A DNA stretch of 64,000 nucleotides from an uncultured Monoglobus sp. (GCA_947630505.1 CANRHV010000002.1:1-64000), one strand, 5' to 3'; positions 28,296-39,846 are shown, counted from the first letter of the stretch. Made by a program: numbers and translations. Notes: generated by a model not told the origin, from the sequence alone.

Positions 28296-29033
28296 ATGTC
28301 GGGACATTCGAAATGGGCAACTATTAAGAGAAAAAAAGGCGCTATCGACGCCAAGAGAGGCAAGATATTCACCAAGATAGGCCGCGAGCTTATGGTGGCG
28401 GTCAAGGAGGGCGGCCCCGATCCGGGCTCAAACTCAAAGCTGCGCGACGTTATCGCTAAGGCCAAGGCCAACAACATGCCCAACGATAATATACAGAGAA
28501 GCATCAAAAAGGCGGCGGGCGAGGGCAGCGCCGACAACTACATGAACATGATATACGAGGGCTACGGCCCCAGCGGTATCGCGGTTATGGTCGAGACTCT
28601 CAGCGACAACAAAAACAGAACCGCTGCCGACCTGAGACATTATTTCGACAAAAACGGCGGAAACCTGGGTCAAAACGGCTGCGTGAGCTTTATGTTCGAC
28701 CACAAGGGTCTGATCGTTATTGAAAAGGCGGACGGAGTCGATGAGGACACCCTGATGATGGACGCTCTTGACGCGGGCGCCGAGGACTTCAACGTTGAGG
28801 ACGAGTGCTACGAGATACTCACCGCCCCCGAGGCGCTGGGTTCCACCCGCGAGGCTCTCGAGGAAAAGGGATATACCTTTGCTCAGGCGGAGGTAAACTA
28901 CATACCTCAGACCACGACCGAGCTGACCAACCCCGAGGATATCGCGAAAATGGAAAAGCTGATCGACATGCTCGAGGAAAACGACGACGTTCAGAACGTT
29001 TACCACAATTGGGACATGCCCGACGAGGAATAG
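28296..29033 (+). CDS. YebC/PmpR family DNA-binding regulatory protein
   Basis: [32 protein letters not shown]. Confidence 0.97.
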   Translation: MSGHSKWATIKRKKGAIDAKRGKIFTKIGRELMVAVKEGGPDPGSNSKLRDVIAKAKANNMPNDNIQRSIKKAAGEGSADNYMNMIYEGYGPSGIAVMVETLSDNKNRTAADLRHYFDKNGGNLGQNGCVSFMFDHKGLIVIEKADGVDEDTLMMDALDAGAEDFNVEDECYEILTAPEALGSTREALEEKGYTFAQAEVNYIPQTTTELTNPEDIAKMEKLIDMLEENDDVQNVYHNWDMPDEE

Positions 29034-29132
29034 TGAATTTAAGCGACCGCGGCTTGCATTGAGACGGCTCTTTGTGCGCCGCGGTCTGTTATTTGATAAA
29101 TAATTACCGATTGTTTTGGAGGCGGCGATCAA

Positions 29133-30242
29133 ATGGCGAAGATTCTGCATATTGCCGATTTGCATCTGGACGCGCCCCACACCGCGCGATTGAAGGCGGA
29201 ACAGGCGGCGCTGCGCAGAAGCGAGCAGCTTGAGACTTTTTCGAGGATAATGGACACCGCCGCTGAAAACGCGGACATTGTGCTGATCTCGGGGGATCTG
29301 TTCGACGGTGAAAACGCGCGCCGCGAGACATTGAGCGTTGTGCGCCGCAGATTTGAGGCGCCGGGCGATATCCCGATTTTTATCAGCCCGGGCAATCATG
29401 ATCCGTATCCCGCGTACCAAAAACTGAAGCTGAGCGAAAACGTTGTCGTTTTCCCGCCCGAGGGCGGCGTTTGTGATATCGAAAGGCTCGGGGTCAGAGT
29501 GTGCGGCGCGGGCTTTGCCTCAAGACACGAAAAGCCCGCCGCGGTTCCGCGTGAGCTTGAAAAGAGCGAAGATCTCGCGAATATCCTGCTGATTCACGGA
29601 GATATGACCGGAGCGCCCGGCTCCGAGCGGTACAATCCGCTGAGCGGCGGCGATTTTGAAGGGTTTGATTACGCGGCTCTGGGTCATATTCACAGCCACG
29701 GCGGAATATGCAGGACCGAGGGCGGCGCCAAATGGGCGTATCCGGGGATACCCGAGCCCGGCGGATTCGACGAGGGCTTTGGCGGCGGCTGCATAATCGG
29801 CGAAATAGAGCGCGGTAAGGTCGAGCTTCGGCACGTGAAGACGGCCAAACGCGGATATGTTGATATTGATTTGGATCTTCCGCAAGGAGTTTCCGATAAC
29901 GAGGCAGTGATAGAAAAAGCGGCGGAGAAAATCGAGGAATTCGGCGAGGGAAATATCGTCAGAGTAAGCTTGATCGGCAGAACGGAAAAAGGGTTCAGTC
30001 CCGACGCGGCTCTCATAGCGGAGCGCTTAAAGCCGATCTGCTTTCATGCCGAGGTGATCGACCAAACGCGAAGGCTCCTTGATCTGAGCGCGGACGACGG
30101 CGATCGAAGTTTGCGCGCGGTATACATAAGACGCATGAGAAAGACAGCCGAAAATCATCCCGAGGGAAGCCGCGAGCGGAGATTGGCGGATATGGCGCTG
30201 CGCTTGGGGCTTGAGGCGATGGAAGGCGGCCCGATGATATGA
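29133..30242 (+). CDS. DNA repair exonuclease / metallophosphoesterase (YhaO/SbcD-like)
   Basis: ILHIADLHLDAPH, LISGDLFDG, SPGNHDPY. Confidence 0.88.
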   Translation: MAKILHIADLHLDAPHTARLKAEQAALRRSEQLETFSRIMDTAAENADIVLISGDLFDGENARRETLSVVRRRFEAPGDIPIFISPGNHDPYPAYQKLKLSENVVVFPPEGGVCDIERLGVRVCGAGFASRHEKPAAVPRELEKSEDLANILLIHGDMTGAPGSERYNPLSGGDFEGFDYAALGHIHSHGGICRTEGGAKWAYPGIPEPGGFDEGFGGGCIIGEIERGKVELRHVKTAKRGYVDIDLDLPQGVSDNEAVIEKAAEKIEEFGEGNIVRVSLIGRTEKGFSPDAALIAERLKPICFHAEVIDQTRRLLDLSADDGDRSLRAVYIRRMRKTAENHPEGSRERRLADMALRLGLEAMEGGPMI

Positions 30243-32320
30243 CGAGAATAAAAAGGCTGGAGCTTATCGCCTTCGGCAGATTCAAAAACAAGACAATAGA
30301 GCTAAGCGGCGGACTTAACTTTATCTGCGGGCTTAACGAGGCCGGAAAGTCCACGGTTCAGCTTTTTATAAAATCAATGCTGTACGGCGCGGGCAGCGGC
30401 AGAGGCAGGGGCGCGAAGTTCCGCGACCGAATGATCCCGTGGGGAGAGAGCCGCGCGTCGGGCAGAATGATAATCGAAAAGGACGGGGTGCCCGTTGAAA
30501 TTTACCGAGAGTTCGGCTCAAAGCCCTCAGAGGATGTGACAAAGGTCACCGCGGCGGCGGACGGCTCCGACTGGTTTGGAGCGTCCGTGAGAGGCGCGGA
30601 GGTCGGCGAAAGACTGCTCGGCATGAGCGAGGACATGTTTTCAAGAACGGTGTTCATAGCGCAGGACGGCGCGGCGCTCAGCGGAGGCAGTGATGAGATC
30701 GAGGTCCGGCTGACAAATTTGCTTGCGGGCGGCTCCGAGACGGTATCGGCCGCGGCGGCGGAAGCGAGGCTCAAAAAGAGGATCGCCTCGCTCAAGGCTA
30801 AGGACAGACGGGCGGCGCCCGGAGAGATCGACAAACTGGAAGCGGAGCGGCGGGACCTTGCCGAAAAGCTCCGCGATCAGGAAAAGATTCGGAAAGAGGC
30901 CGCGAGGCTCCGCACGGAAATAGCGGCTCTCGAGGCGGAAGCCGACAGGGCGGAAAAAGAAAAAACGCGATTCCGCGCGCTGGAGCTCTCCGAGGCGGCA
31001 AAGGAAAAGGCCGAGCGGCTGAAGCGGCTCGACGCTTGCCTCGCCGAGGAGATACAGCTCGGCAACAGTCGTAGGTTCCGGTTGTTCAAGCACAAAATAA
31101 AAGACGACACGGCGGACAGAATACACAATCTTTCCGACAGGATCGATGAGATCGAATCGGGCGCTTATCGATTGGGCGACGAGCGAGATTCCTACGCGCG
31201 TCAGACGGAAGATTCGGCAAAGCGAGCAAGACTGTTTTTGATAATAGGCATTGTTTTGGCGGCGGTCGGACTCTGCTGCGCGGTGTTGGGAGTTATATTC
31301 AGGACTTATGATTTGCTTTCGGGAGCGGCGCTGATAATTATCTCGCCGATCGGGTATATGATAACGCGGCGCAAACACGAGCGAATACTAAAGCTGCTCG
31401 CGGAGACCGACGGGAAGATAACCGATACGCGAAAGCGCGTGTCGGAGCTTGAAACGGAGCTTTCGGAAGCCCTGGATCGGCTTGAGTGCGACACGGTGCG
31501 CGACTTTGATAAAAAATACGCCGACTACCGCGCGACCGAGACGAAGATCGAAACGGTCCGCGGGATATACGATAATATTCTTGGCGGTGGGGATTACGCG
31601 CAGATCAAGGCCGATGCCGAGGAAGCGCGCATATATATAATAGAAGAAACTCCGCCCCAAAATTTGGATTTGAGACGGGCGGTGATCGAGGCGGAGCGGC
31701 GGCGTGACGAGGCGGTCAAAAAGATCACCGAACTGAAAATAGCCGAAGGCAGGCTGCCCGAGACCGCTTTGATAAGCGATATAGAGAACAATATAAAATT
31801 GATAGATGAGAAGCTCGAAGAAAAGCGCGATGAGCTTGAGGCCCTAGGCATGGCGCTCGAGAGCTTAAGAGACGCCGAGCGGTATGTTCGCTCCGACTAC
31901 GCGCCGCTGCTCAACGAGCGGGCGGGCGAGATATTGGCGGAAATGACCGAGGGGCGTCGCGGAGAGATCATGGTCGCGGCGGACTTTTCGGTAAAGCTCA
32001 GAGACGAGAGCGCGCCCGACGCGAAGCGGGCGGAGCTGTTCAGCGCGGGAACATACACCCAGATTTATCTGGCGGTCAGGCTGGCGGTCGCGGAGCTTGT
32101 TCAAAACGCGGAGGATACGATCGTGTTTCTCGACGACGTTCTGACGGGATTTGACGACAGGCGCGCATACAGCGCGGCGCTTATGCTGAAAAAGCGGTGC
32201 GCGGGCAAAAGGCAGGCCGTGCTCTTCAGCTGTCACGGCAGAGAAAGACAAAACGCCGAAAAAATCGGCGGCATAAATATAATTGAAATAGACGATCAAA
32301 AAACGGAGGTAAAAAGATGA
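30239..32320 (+). CDS. SMC-like AAA ATPase (YhaN/SbcC-like)
   Basis: LNFICGLNEAGKSTVQLFIKSMLYG Walker A; coiled coils; TIVFLDDVLTGFDD Walker B; overlaps previous gene by 4 nt. Confidence 0.88.
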   Translation: MTRIKRLELIAFGRFKNKTIELSGGLNFICGLNEAGKSTVQLFIKSMLYGAGSGRGRGAKFRDRMIPWGESRASGRMIIEKDGVPVEIYREFGSKPSEDVTKVTAAADGSDWFGASVRGAEVGERLLGMSEDMFSRTVFIAQDGAALSGGSDEIEVRLTNLLAGGSETVSAAAAEARLKKRIASLKAKDRRAAPGEIDKLEAERRDLAEKLRDQEKIRKEAARLRTEIAALEAEADRAEKEKTRFRALELSEAAKEKAERLKRLDACLAEEIQLGNSRRFRLFKHKIKDDTADRIHNLSDRIDEIESGAYRLGDERDSYARQTEDSAKRARLFLIIGIVLAAVGLCCAVLGVIFRTYDLLSGAALIIISPIGYMITRRKHERILKLLAETDGKITDTRKRVSELETELSEALDRLECDTVRDFDKKYADYRATETKIETVRGIYDNILGGGDYAQIKADAEEARIYIIEETPPQNLDLRRAVIEAERRRDEAVKKITELKIAEGRLPETALISDIENNIKLIDEKLEEKRDELEALGMALESLRDAERYVRSDYAPLLNERAGEILAEMTEGRRGEIMVAADFSVKLRDESAPDAKRAELFSAGTYTQIYLAVRLAVAELVQNAEDTIVFLDDVLTGFDDRRAYSAALMLKKRCAGKRQAVLFSCHGRERQNAEKIGGINIIEIDDQKTEVKR

Positions 32321-32670
32321 GCGGAAAATTTGACAGTTCAAAAGGCAGCGTAAGGATTGCCAACAGTGTTATCGCCAAGATCGCCGGATACGCGGCCACA
32401 AGCTGCTACGGCGTTGTCGGAATGGCGATAAAAAGCAGCAAGGACGGCATTGCCCGTATGCTCAAGCGCGAGCAGATGGACAAGGGCGTCAAAGTCAAGG
32501 TGGCGGGCAACGGTATTGATATCGCCCTTTACATTATCGCGGAGTACGGCACGAACATAGCCACCATAGGCGAGCTTATCAAAAACAATGTGAAGTACAA
32601 CGTGGAGCAGATGACGGGCATAAACGTGAACGCCGTTAACGTAAACGTCGAGGGAATTCGCGTGAATTAG
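32317..32670 (+). CDS. Asp23/Gls24 family envelope stress protein
   Basis: GSVRIANSVIAKIAGYAATSCYGVVGM. Confidence 0.92.
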   Translation: MSGKFDSSKGSVRIANSVIAKIAGYAATSCYGVVGMAIKSSKDGIARMLKREQMDKGVKVKVAGNGIDIALYIIAEYGTNIATIGELIKNNVKYNVEQMTGINVNAVNVNVEGIRVN

Positions 32671-32698
32671 CCGCACGGCGCGCAATGAGGAGAAAATT

Positions 32699-34363
32699 AT
32701 GGATAATAACAGCGTATACAAAACAATCAATAACGGCGACCTGAGGCTTATGATCCTGTCCGCGTCGCACAGCATACTCAACCGCGCGGGCGAAGTGAAC
32801 GACATGAACGTTTTTCCCGTGCCGGACGGCGACACGGGCACAAACATGAGCCTCACGTTCAGCGCGGCGGCCGAGTGCGTGATAGGTCTTGACGACGGCG
32901 CGGACGCGGGCGAGATGCTTGACACATTGGCAAAGGCGGCTCTGCGCAATGCGAGGGGAAACTCGGGAGTTATTCTGTCCCAGATACTGCGCGGTATCAA
33001 GCAGGGTTTGGGCGATTCCGAGGAGCTTGACGTGGCGGCGGTAAAGCGTATGGCGTGCTCCGCCAGAGACACCGCTTACCGCGCGGTCATGAAGCCCACC
33101 GAGGGAACTATCCTGACGGTTATCCGCGAGATAGCCGAGTTCGCTGAGCAGAGGTTCCCCGAGTTCGAGGATGTGCGGGAATTTCTCAAAGCGCTGCTCG
33201 GCGCGGGCGAGGAAAGCTTAAAGCGCACCCCCGAGATACTGCCGGTGCTCAAGCAGGCGGGCGTGGTCGACGCGGGCGGCTGCGGAGTCACGGTCCTGCT
33301 TGGCGGCGCGGTGACAGCGCTTGAGACCGGAGCGGCGGTGCCGCTTGAGGACGAGACAAAAGCGGCCGAGACAAAGGCGGCCGATAAAGAGGACATCGAC
33401 ACTGCGAATATAAAATACAGCTATTGCACCGAGTTTTTGATAAACAAGAGCGCTTCAAGAAGCGTGACGCAGTTTAAAGCGTCGATCAAGCCCAAGGGCG
33501 ACTGTATGCTTGTGATCGACGACGAGGAGATAGTGAAGGTGCATATCCACACGAACCATCCGGGCTTTGTGATAGAGCAGGCGCTGAAGCTGGGCGAGCT
33601 GACGAACCTTAAAATAGACAACATGAAGTATCAGCATAACGAGATCATCGGAAACACGATCAAGCCCGAAAGCGGCGCGGACGAGGAAGAAGAAGCCGAG
33701 CCGCCCAAGAAGTACGGCTTCGCGGCGGTTTGCAGCGGCAGCGGAATGGACGAGCTGTTCCGCAGCTTAAACTGTGACGTGATAGTCAAGGGCGGCCAGA
33801 CCATGAACCCCAGCACCCAGGAGCTGCTTGACGCCGCCGAGACAGTGAACGCCGAGAATATATTTATTCTGCCGAACAACAAGAACATAATAATGGCGGC
33901 GGAGCAGGTGAACGGCCTCACGGAAAAGAACGTGATCGTCATACCCACGCGCAGCATGCCCCAGGGCATAACGGCTCTCGCGTCGTTTGACGAGGACGCG
34001 TCTCCCGAGGACAACGAGGTCATAATGACCGAGACGTCCGAGGCTGTGAAGTGCGGCCAGATTACATACGCCGCCCGGGATTCCGAGGCCGACGGCTTTG
34101 ACATATCCGAGGGCGACATTATGGGCGTCATCGAGGGCAAGGTCAAGGTCTGCGGCCGGGACGTCGAGAAGGTTTTCTTCGATACTGCCAAAGAACTGGT
34201 TGACGACGAGTGCGGCGTTATCTCGGTCTACTACGGCATTGACGCCGACAAGGACGAGGCCAAGCGCTTGACTGCCGCTCTTGAAAAAGAGTATCCCGAC
34301 CTTGACGTGAGCCTGAACTACGGAGGCCAGAGTGTGTACTTCTATATAATATCCGCCGAGTAA
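32699..34363 (+). CDS. DAK2 domain protein (YloV/FakA-like)
   Basis: NVFPVPDGDTGTNMSLT; ARGNSGVILSQILRG. Confidence 0.92.
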   Translation: MDNNSVYKTINNGDLRLMILSASHSILNRAGEVNDMNVFPVPDGDTGTNMSLTFSAAAECVIGLDDGADAGEMLDTLAKAALRNARGNSGVILSQILRGIKQGLGDSEELDVAAVKRMACSARDTAYRAVMKPTEGTILTVIREIAEFAEQRFPEFEDVREFLKALLGAGEESLKRTPEILPVLKQAGVVDAGGCGVTVLLGGAVTALETGAAVPLEDETKAAETKAADKEDIDTANIKYSYCTEFLINKSASRSVTQFKASIKPKGDCMLVIDDEEIVKVHIHTNHPGFVIEQALKLGELTNLKIDNMKYQHNEIIGNTIKPESGADEEEEAEPPKKYGFAAVCSGSGMDELFRSLNCDVIVKGGQTMNPSTQELLDAAETVNAENIFILPNNKNIIMAAEQVNGLTEKNVIVIPTRSMPQGITALASFDEDASPEDNEVIMTETSEAVKCGQITYAARDSEADGFDISEGDIMGVIEGKVKVCGRDVEKVFFDTAKELVDDECGVISVYYGIDADKDEAKRLTAALEKEYPDLDVSLNYGGQSVYFYIISAE

Positions 34364-34393
34364 TTCGGCGCGGCGCATAGGTGGCTAAGCAAT

Positions 34394-36451
34394 ATGAAAC
34401 TGAGTGACAACATACAGTACTTAAAAGGAATAGGTGAAAAAAGAGCCGAGTTGTTTCACAAACTCGGCATTTTCACGGTGGGAGACCTGCTCTATCATCT
34501 GCCCCGCGGTTTTGAGGACAGGACAAGCACCAGAAATATCTGCGATCTGATAGACGGCGAGACGGTGTGCGTCCGCGGCGTGCTGGCGTCGGGCGTGCGC
34601 AAATTCAGGGCGCGGCGCGGAGGCTGGGTGGTGCAGTCCACGCTTTCGGACGGCACGGGCGTTATGCGCCTCACCTGGTTCAACGCCTCGTATATCGACA
34701 AAAGCCTGTCCGATCCCGAGGCCGAGTATATGTTCTACGGCAAGGTTATCCACCGCACGATGGCGGCCGAGATGGTGAACCCGGTTATCGAAAAACTGGA
34801 GAGCGAGGAATCAAAAAAAATGGGCGTTATCCTGCCCATATACCCCGCAACGGCGGGGCTCAATCAACGCGGAATCAGAGACGCGGTGGGCCGCGCCCTC
34901 GAGGGACTGAGCGAGAAAATCCCCGAGATACTGCCCGACAGCGTGAGAGCGCGCAACGATCTGATGGGGATAGACGAGGCGATAAGGCTGGTCCACGCTC
35001 CCGAGGACTACGACCGATTTTACGAGGCAAGACGCAGACTGGTGTTTGAGGAGTTTTTAAAGCTGCAGCTGGGTGTGTCGACCGTTAAGAGCATAAAAAA
35101 ATCCCGCAAAGCGGTGATTATTTCGGACGTCAAGTGCATAGCGGAGTTTGCGCGCAGCCTCAGTTTTGACCTGACAAACGCCCAGAAAAAGGTGATAAAC
35201 GAGATCGCCGCAGACCTAAAGAGCGGCGTGCCCATGAACCGCCTGGTGCAAGGCGACGTGGGCTCGGGAAAAACCGTGGTCGCCGCCGCAGCCATGTTCG
35301 CCGTGGCGCGGTCGGGTTTCCGGTCGGTCATGATGGCGCCCACCGAAATTTTGGCGGAGCAGCATTATAACAGTCTGAAAGGATTTTTCGAGCCTTGGGG
35401 AATAAAGGTCGCGTATCTCATCGGCGGTCAGTCGGCAAAGGAGCGGGCGGAGAATACCGCGCTTATCGAAAGCGGCGAGGCGGCGGTCGTTGTGGGCACC
35501 CACGCGGTCATCACCGACAAGGTGAATTTCAGCAATCTGGCGCTGTCGATAACCGACGAGCAGCACCGCTTCGGCGTAAACCAGCGCAGCAAGCTGAGCG
35601 CCAAGGGCCTCAATGTCCATACTTTGGTTATGACGGCGACGCCGATACCGAGGACGCTGTCGCTGGTGATCTACGGCGATCTTGACATTTCGATCATAGA
35701 CGAGCTGCCTCCGGGCAGAAAGCCGGTCAAAACTCTGGCGCTGACCGAGGCGCAGCGGCCGCAGCTTTATGATTTCGTGCTGCGCGAGTTGAACCGCGGC
35801 AGGCAGGCGTATTTTGTCTGCGCGCTGGTCGACGAGTCGGACGCGGTCGAGGCCAAGGCCGCCGCTGAGTATGTGAAAAAGCTGAGCCAAGGCGTGCTGT
35901 TCGGAAGAACCGTCGGACTGCTGCACGGCAGAATGAAAACCTTTGAGAAGGACGACGTTATGCGCCGTTTCGCCGCGGGCGAGATCGAGGCGCTTGTCGC
36001 CACCACGGTGGTCGAGGTCGGAGTAGACGTGCCCAACGCCACGATAATGGTTATCGAGAACGCCGAGCGTTTCGGTCTGTCGCAGCTCCATCAGCTGCGC
36101 GGCAGAGTTGGCAGAGGCGTGGATCAGGCCTACTGCGTCATGTTCGGCAACACAAACAGCGGCGTCGCGAAGGAGCGCATGCGGGTCATGTGCGAGACCA
36201 ACGACGGTTTCAAGATATCCGAGAAAGACCTGGAGATCAGGGGCCCGGGCGAGTTTTTCGGCACGCGTCAGCACGGCCTGCCCGAGATGAAGATCGGTAA
36301 CTTTTTCACCGATATGGAAATTTTGAAGCAGACCCAGACCGAGGCGGAAATAATACTCAAGTCCGACCCGTTCCTGAAAGCCCCGGAACACAAGCTGCTT
36401 TCAAAGAGCATAACCGAGACCTTCGCCAAAGCGGGCGATATATTAAATTAA
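34394..36451 (+). CDS. recG: ATP-dependent DNA helicase RecG
   Basis: LLYHLPRGFEDR; GDVGSGKTVVAAAA; DEQHRFGVNQR; QLRGRVGRG. Confidence 0.97.
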   Translation: MKLSDNIQYLKGIGEKRAELFHKLGIFTVGDLLYHLPRGFEDRTSTRNICDLIDGETVCVRGVLASGVRKFRARRGGWVVQSTLSDGTGVMRLTWFNASYIDKSLSDPEAEYMFYGKVIHRTMAAEMVNPVIEKLESEESKKMGVILPIYPATAGLNQRGIRDAVGRALEGLSEKIPEILPDSVRARNDLMGIDEAIRLVHAPEDYDRFYEARRRLVFEEFLKLQLGVSTVKSIKKSRKAVIISDVKCIAEFARSLSFDLTNAQKKVINEIAADLKSGVPMNRLVQGDVGSGKTVVAAAAMFAVARSGFRSVMMAPTEILAEQHYNSLKGFFEPWGIKVAYLIGGQSAKERAENTALIESGEAAVVVGTHAVITDKVNFSNLALSITDEQHRFGVNQRSKLSAKGLNVHTLVMTATPIPRTLSLVIYGDLDISIIDELPPGRKPVKTLALTEAQRPQLYDFVLRELNRGRQAYFVCALVDESDAVEAKAAAEYVKKLSQGVLFGRTVGLLHGRMKTFEKDDVMRRFAAGEIEALVATTVVEVGVDVPNATIMVIENAERFGLSQLHQLRGRVGRGVDQAYCVMFGNTNSGVAKERMRVMCETNDGFKISEKDLEIRGPGEFFGTRQHGLPEMKIGNFFTDMEILKQTQTEAEIILKSDPFLKAPEHKLLSKSITETFAKAGDILN

Positions 36452-36470
36452 AGAATTTAGAGGTGGAAAG

Positions 36471-37124
36471 ATGAGCAAAGTTGAGACTATAAAACGCTAC
36501 GCGCTTTTGATTTTGGGGCTGTTTCTGGCGGCTTTCGGGGTGGCGCTCACGCGTCACGGCGAGCTGGGCGTGTCGCCGATCTCGTCGGTGGCGAATGTTT
36601 TGAGCTACAAATTCACGTTTTTCACGATGGGCACATGGCTGATCATCTGGAATTGCGTGCTGATCGTCGGTCAGATAGTTATTTTAAGACGGAGTTTTAA
36701 GCCGATCGAATTTTTGCAGGTTCCGATCTCGTTCCTGTTCGGATGGTTCACCGATTTCGGCTTGTGGTGCGCTTCGATCATTCCGAATGATTTTTATCCC
36801 GTTCGTCTGACGCTGGTCGTGTCGGGCGTCGTCGTGCTGGGGCTGGGCATATCGCTGGCGTTTATCGCCGGGGTCGTCATGAACTCGGGCGAGGCGTTTG
36901 TCAAGGCCGTGTCAAGCGTCACCGGGTTCGAGTTCGGAAACGTGAAGATCGGGTTTGACATTTTTTGCGTTGTAAGCGCGGTCGTGCTGTCGCTGATATT
37001 TTTTGATTTCAGGATAGTCGGCGCCCGCGAGGGCACGGTCATATCCGCGCTGCTGACCGGTGTTATGGTGAAATTTTTTAACAAGCGGCTCAAAGAGCCG
37101 CTCGGTAAAATGCTGACAAAATAA
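36471..37124 (+). CDS. YczE/YitT-like membrane protein
   Basis: FGVALTRHGELGVSPISSVANVLS. Confidence 0.75.
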   Translation: MSKVETIKRYALLILGLFLAAFGVALTRHGELGVSPISSVANVLSYKFTFFTMGTWLIIWNCVLIVGQIVILRRSFKPIEFLQVPISFLFGWFTDFGLWCASIIPNDFYPVRLTLVVSGVVVLGLGISLAFIAGVVMNSGEAFVKAVSSVTGFEFGNVKIGFDIFCVVSAVVLSLIFFDFRIVGAREGTVISALLTGVMVKFFNKRLKEPLGKMLTK

Positions 37125-37149
37125 ATGAAAAGACTATCGGGCTTTGGTT

Positions 37150-38742
37150 TTAGTCCGAATGGTTGATAACCAGCATGTCGTTTTGGCGGATAACCGTGTC
37201 TCCGTTGGGGATCAGTATTTTTCCGTCGCGGTTTATCATGATTATCAGACGGTCGTCTGTGTTGGGCAGTTTGCGGATGGGCTTATCTATCCACTTGCTG
37301 CCCTCTCTTATTGTCTTTTCCGAAAGGCGTATGCCCGAGATCTCTCCCGGCGACTTGGCGCTCAGCACCACGTAGTCGCCGTTTTTGATCCTTGTTGAGC
37401 CGTTGGGCACGATCTTTTCGTTGCCCCGCTGTATAAGCACCAGTATGGTGTCGGGCGGGTTAACTATGTCCTGCACTCTGAGCCCCGTCCAGGGGTGTTC
37501 CTCGGTCATTTTGAATCTGATAAACTGGACCGGCACCTCGTCGGAATAGTCATTAAAGGTTTTCATAACGTCTTCGTTCTCGTCGATCATATTAAGCTTT
37601 TTGGCAAACGGCGCCAGCAAGCCCCCCTGGATCAATATCGAAAATAAAACCACGCAGAATACGATATGGAAAACGTCATAAGTGCTGTTGCTGAGCATGA
37701 CCATGACCGCGAACACGATCGAGGCCGCGCCGCGAAGACCCGACCATGACACCATCAGCATTTGGCTGAGCTTGCTCTTAAACGGCGCCAGCAGCAAGAA
37801 CACCGCGGCGGGTCTGGCGATAAACGTCATAAACAGCGCGATGGCGATCGAGACCGGAAGCGCCTGCGGGATCTGCGACGGGTGCGACACCAGACCCAGC
37901 AGGAAAAATATGCTCATCTGCATTATGCCGGTGATCCCGTCAAAAAACGGCACCAGACTGCGTTTGTTTTTGATACCCGCGTTTCCCAGAACTATGCCCA
38001 CGATATAGGCGGACAAAAATCCGTTGCCGTGGACGATCTCGGGCAGGGCGAATGAGAATATAACTATCGCGAACATAAACACGTTGTCAAAGCCCGGGGC
38101 GCTGAAACGGGTGCGCTTGAGTACCCACGCCGAGGCTATCGCGATAATGATTCCGGCCATGCCGCCGTAGAACAGCTGGGCGAAGATCGTGTATAATACC
38201 GCGCCCGCGCCGCCGACTCCGGCTTTGACCGAGAGCAGTATTGCCGTCAGCATATACGCGAACGGGTCGTTGCTTCCGCTCTCTATCTCAAGCATTGAGG
38301 CCGTGTTGTATTTCAGGTTCAGGCGCTTTGAGCGCAGCACCGAGAAAACCGAGGCCGCGTCGGTCGAGCTTATCACCGCGCCGATGAGCAGCGCGTCGAT
38401 AAGCGGCATATGCAGAGCGAGCATACAGAACAGACCCACCAGTCCGCAGGTCATAATAACTCCCGCCGATGACAGCAGGATCGACTGCGCGGCTATAGGC
38501 TTTGCCGCCTCGATATTGGTTCCGAAACCACCGTAGAACATAATAAACGCCAGGGCGGTGCTGCAGATCTCCTCGGCAAATTCATAGTTGTCGAAATGTA
38601 TTTTTATAAGACCGTCGCCGCTGAACAACATTCCCAGCAGGATAAAGGCAAGAAGCGCCGGAACACCCAGCTTGCCCGAAAGTTTGTGAAGAAAGATACT
38701 GGCAAACATTACGATTGCCGCAAGCAAAAGATATGTGTACAT
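37150..38742 (-). CDS. Potassium/proton antiporter (NhaP2-type CPA1 + TrkA-C domains)
   Basis: Multi-TM CPA transporter; C-terminal RCK/TrkA-C-like domain DTILVLIQRGNEKIVPNGSTRIKNGDYVVL; start ATG at 38742. Confidence 0.85.
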   Translation of the reverse strand: MYTYLLLAAIVMFASIFLHKLSGKLGVPALLAFILLGMLFSGDGLIKIHFDNYEFAEEICSTALAFIMFYGGFGTNIEAAKPIAAQSILLSSAGVIMTCGLVGLFCMLALHMPLIDALLIGAVISSTDAASVFSVLRSKRLNLKYNTASMLEIESGSNDPFAYMLTAILLSVKAGVGGAGAVLYTIFAQLFYGGMAGIIIAIASAWVLKRTRFSAPGFDNVFMFAIVIFSFALPEIVHGNGFLSAYIVGIVLGNAGIKNKRSLVPFFDGITGIMQMSIFFLLGLVSHPSQIPQALPVSIAIALFMTFIARPAAVFLLLAPFKSKLSQMLMVSWSGLRGAASIVFAVMVMLSNSTYDVFHIVFCVVLFSILIQGGLLAPFAKKLNMIDENEDVMKTFNDYSDEVPVQFIRFKMTEEHPWTGLRVQDIVNPPDTILVLIQRGNEKIVPNGSTRIKNGDYVVLSAKSPGEISGIRLSEKTIREGSKWIDKPIRKLPNTDDRLIIMINRDGKILIPNGDTVIRQNDMLVINHSD

Positions 38743-38846
38743 TATATACTCCGTTTCTGTTTTTTCTAGTATTATATATAATACCATATTTTTGCTTTTG
38801 GGTCAATCACTGATTTGGTCGAACTGAGATTAATTAATAATATTAA

Positions 38847-39188
38847 TTACATTACATAATCCAGTGTGCACGGCAATATTATATCGTGAACCATCATAAG
38901 CATTCTCAGGCTGCACTCCGAGAGTGTCGCGTATCTGCGGTGGATCTCTCCGCGGTCCACTATCCTGTTGTCCGCGTCGCGCATCACGGCCTTTATTCCG
39001 TACGGCGAGTGAATGTCGTCGCTAACGGTAAGCGTGTACTCCACTGTCATTTTTTTATTGTTGGGAGCTGTGAATTCATATATGTATCTGAGAAAACCTT
39101 CCGCTATACAATTTCTTGCTTTGCAGTTTTCCGGAAGATTAATTTTCCGTGATATAACGTCAAACAACTCTCCATTGTCATAAAACAT
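38847..39188 (-). CDS. Hypothetical protein, DUF6514-like
   Basis: YTLTVSDDIHSPYGIKAVMRD...ILPCTLDYVM pattern; isolated. Confidence 0.45.
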   Translation of the reverse strand: MFYDNGELFDVISRKINLPENCKARNCIAEGFLRYIYEFTAPNNKKMTVEYTLTVSDDIHSPYGIKAVMRDADNRIVDRGEIHRRYATLSECSLRMLMMVHDIILPCTLDYVM

Positions 39189-39846
39189 TTTAATCGTCCC
39201 CCATTTTGTAGTTAATCATTAATTTTAGTTCTTTACGAAATAAATACATAGTAAATAATAATAAATACATACTAAACATATATGAGTTTATGCCAAACAA
39301 AATATAATACCACATAAAAAATTTGTCAATTTATGTTTTGTAATATACAAGGCGGACGCACAAACAGCGCGGTTGCGGGGTTTTGCCGGCAATTTTCCGG
39401 TTGCCGCGTAACATTATCGTAAAATAGTTTTCGAGTAAATGCCGATATTTAATGTATATTGAAAATTATTTATAAAATATTTGCAATTATGAATTTATTA
39501 ATAATAACGGTTAAATTAGTGTAACAGTATTTTAATTTTTAAGTTTAGAAATATACGGTATTATTGTTGTGGATTACAATATTATTGACGATGGATTATT
39601 TAATTGTACGCCCATGTCTTGAGTCGGTATTGCTATTGTGATCGCAACGGGTACAATTTTGACTGTTTATGTGTAATATGCATAAAAAATAGGCGATTTA
39701 AAAGTGGGGGGGTAATTTTTGTGCAAAATGACTAATTTAACCTGAAAATAAAAAAAATAATATTAAATTTGTGATTCGATTTTTAAATGATTTTTATGCA
39801 ATATAAATATATTTTTTTGAAAACCGCAAAAATATTTAAATAACTC

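Noticed and set aside
29133-32320. Nuclease + SMC-like ATPase pair as a defence system
   Set aside because: Best explained as the housekeeping YhaO/YhaN (SbcD/SbcC-like) pair in a conserved genomic context; no defence partners nearby.
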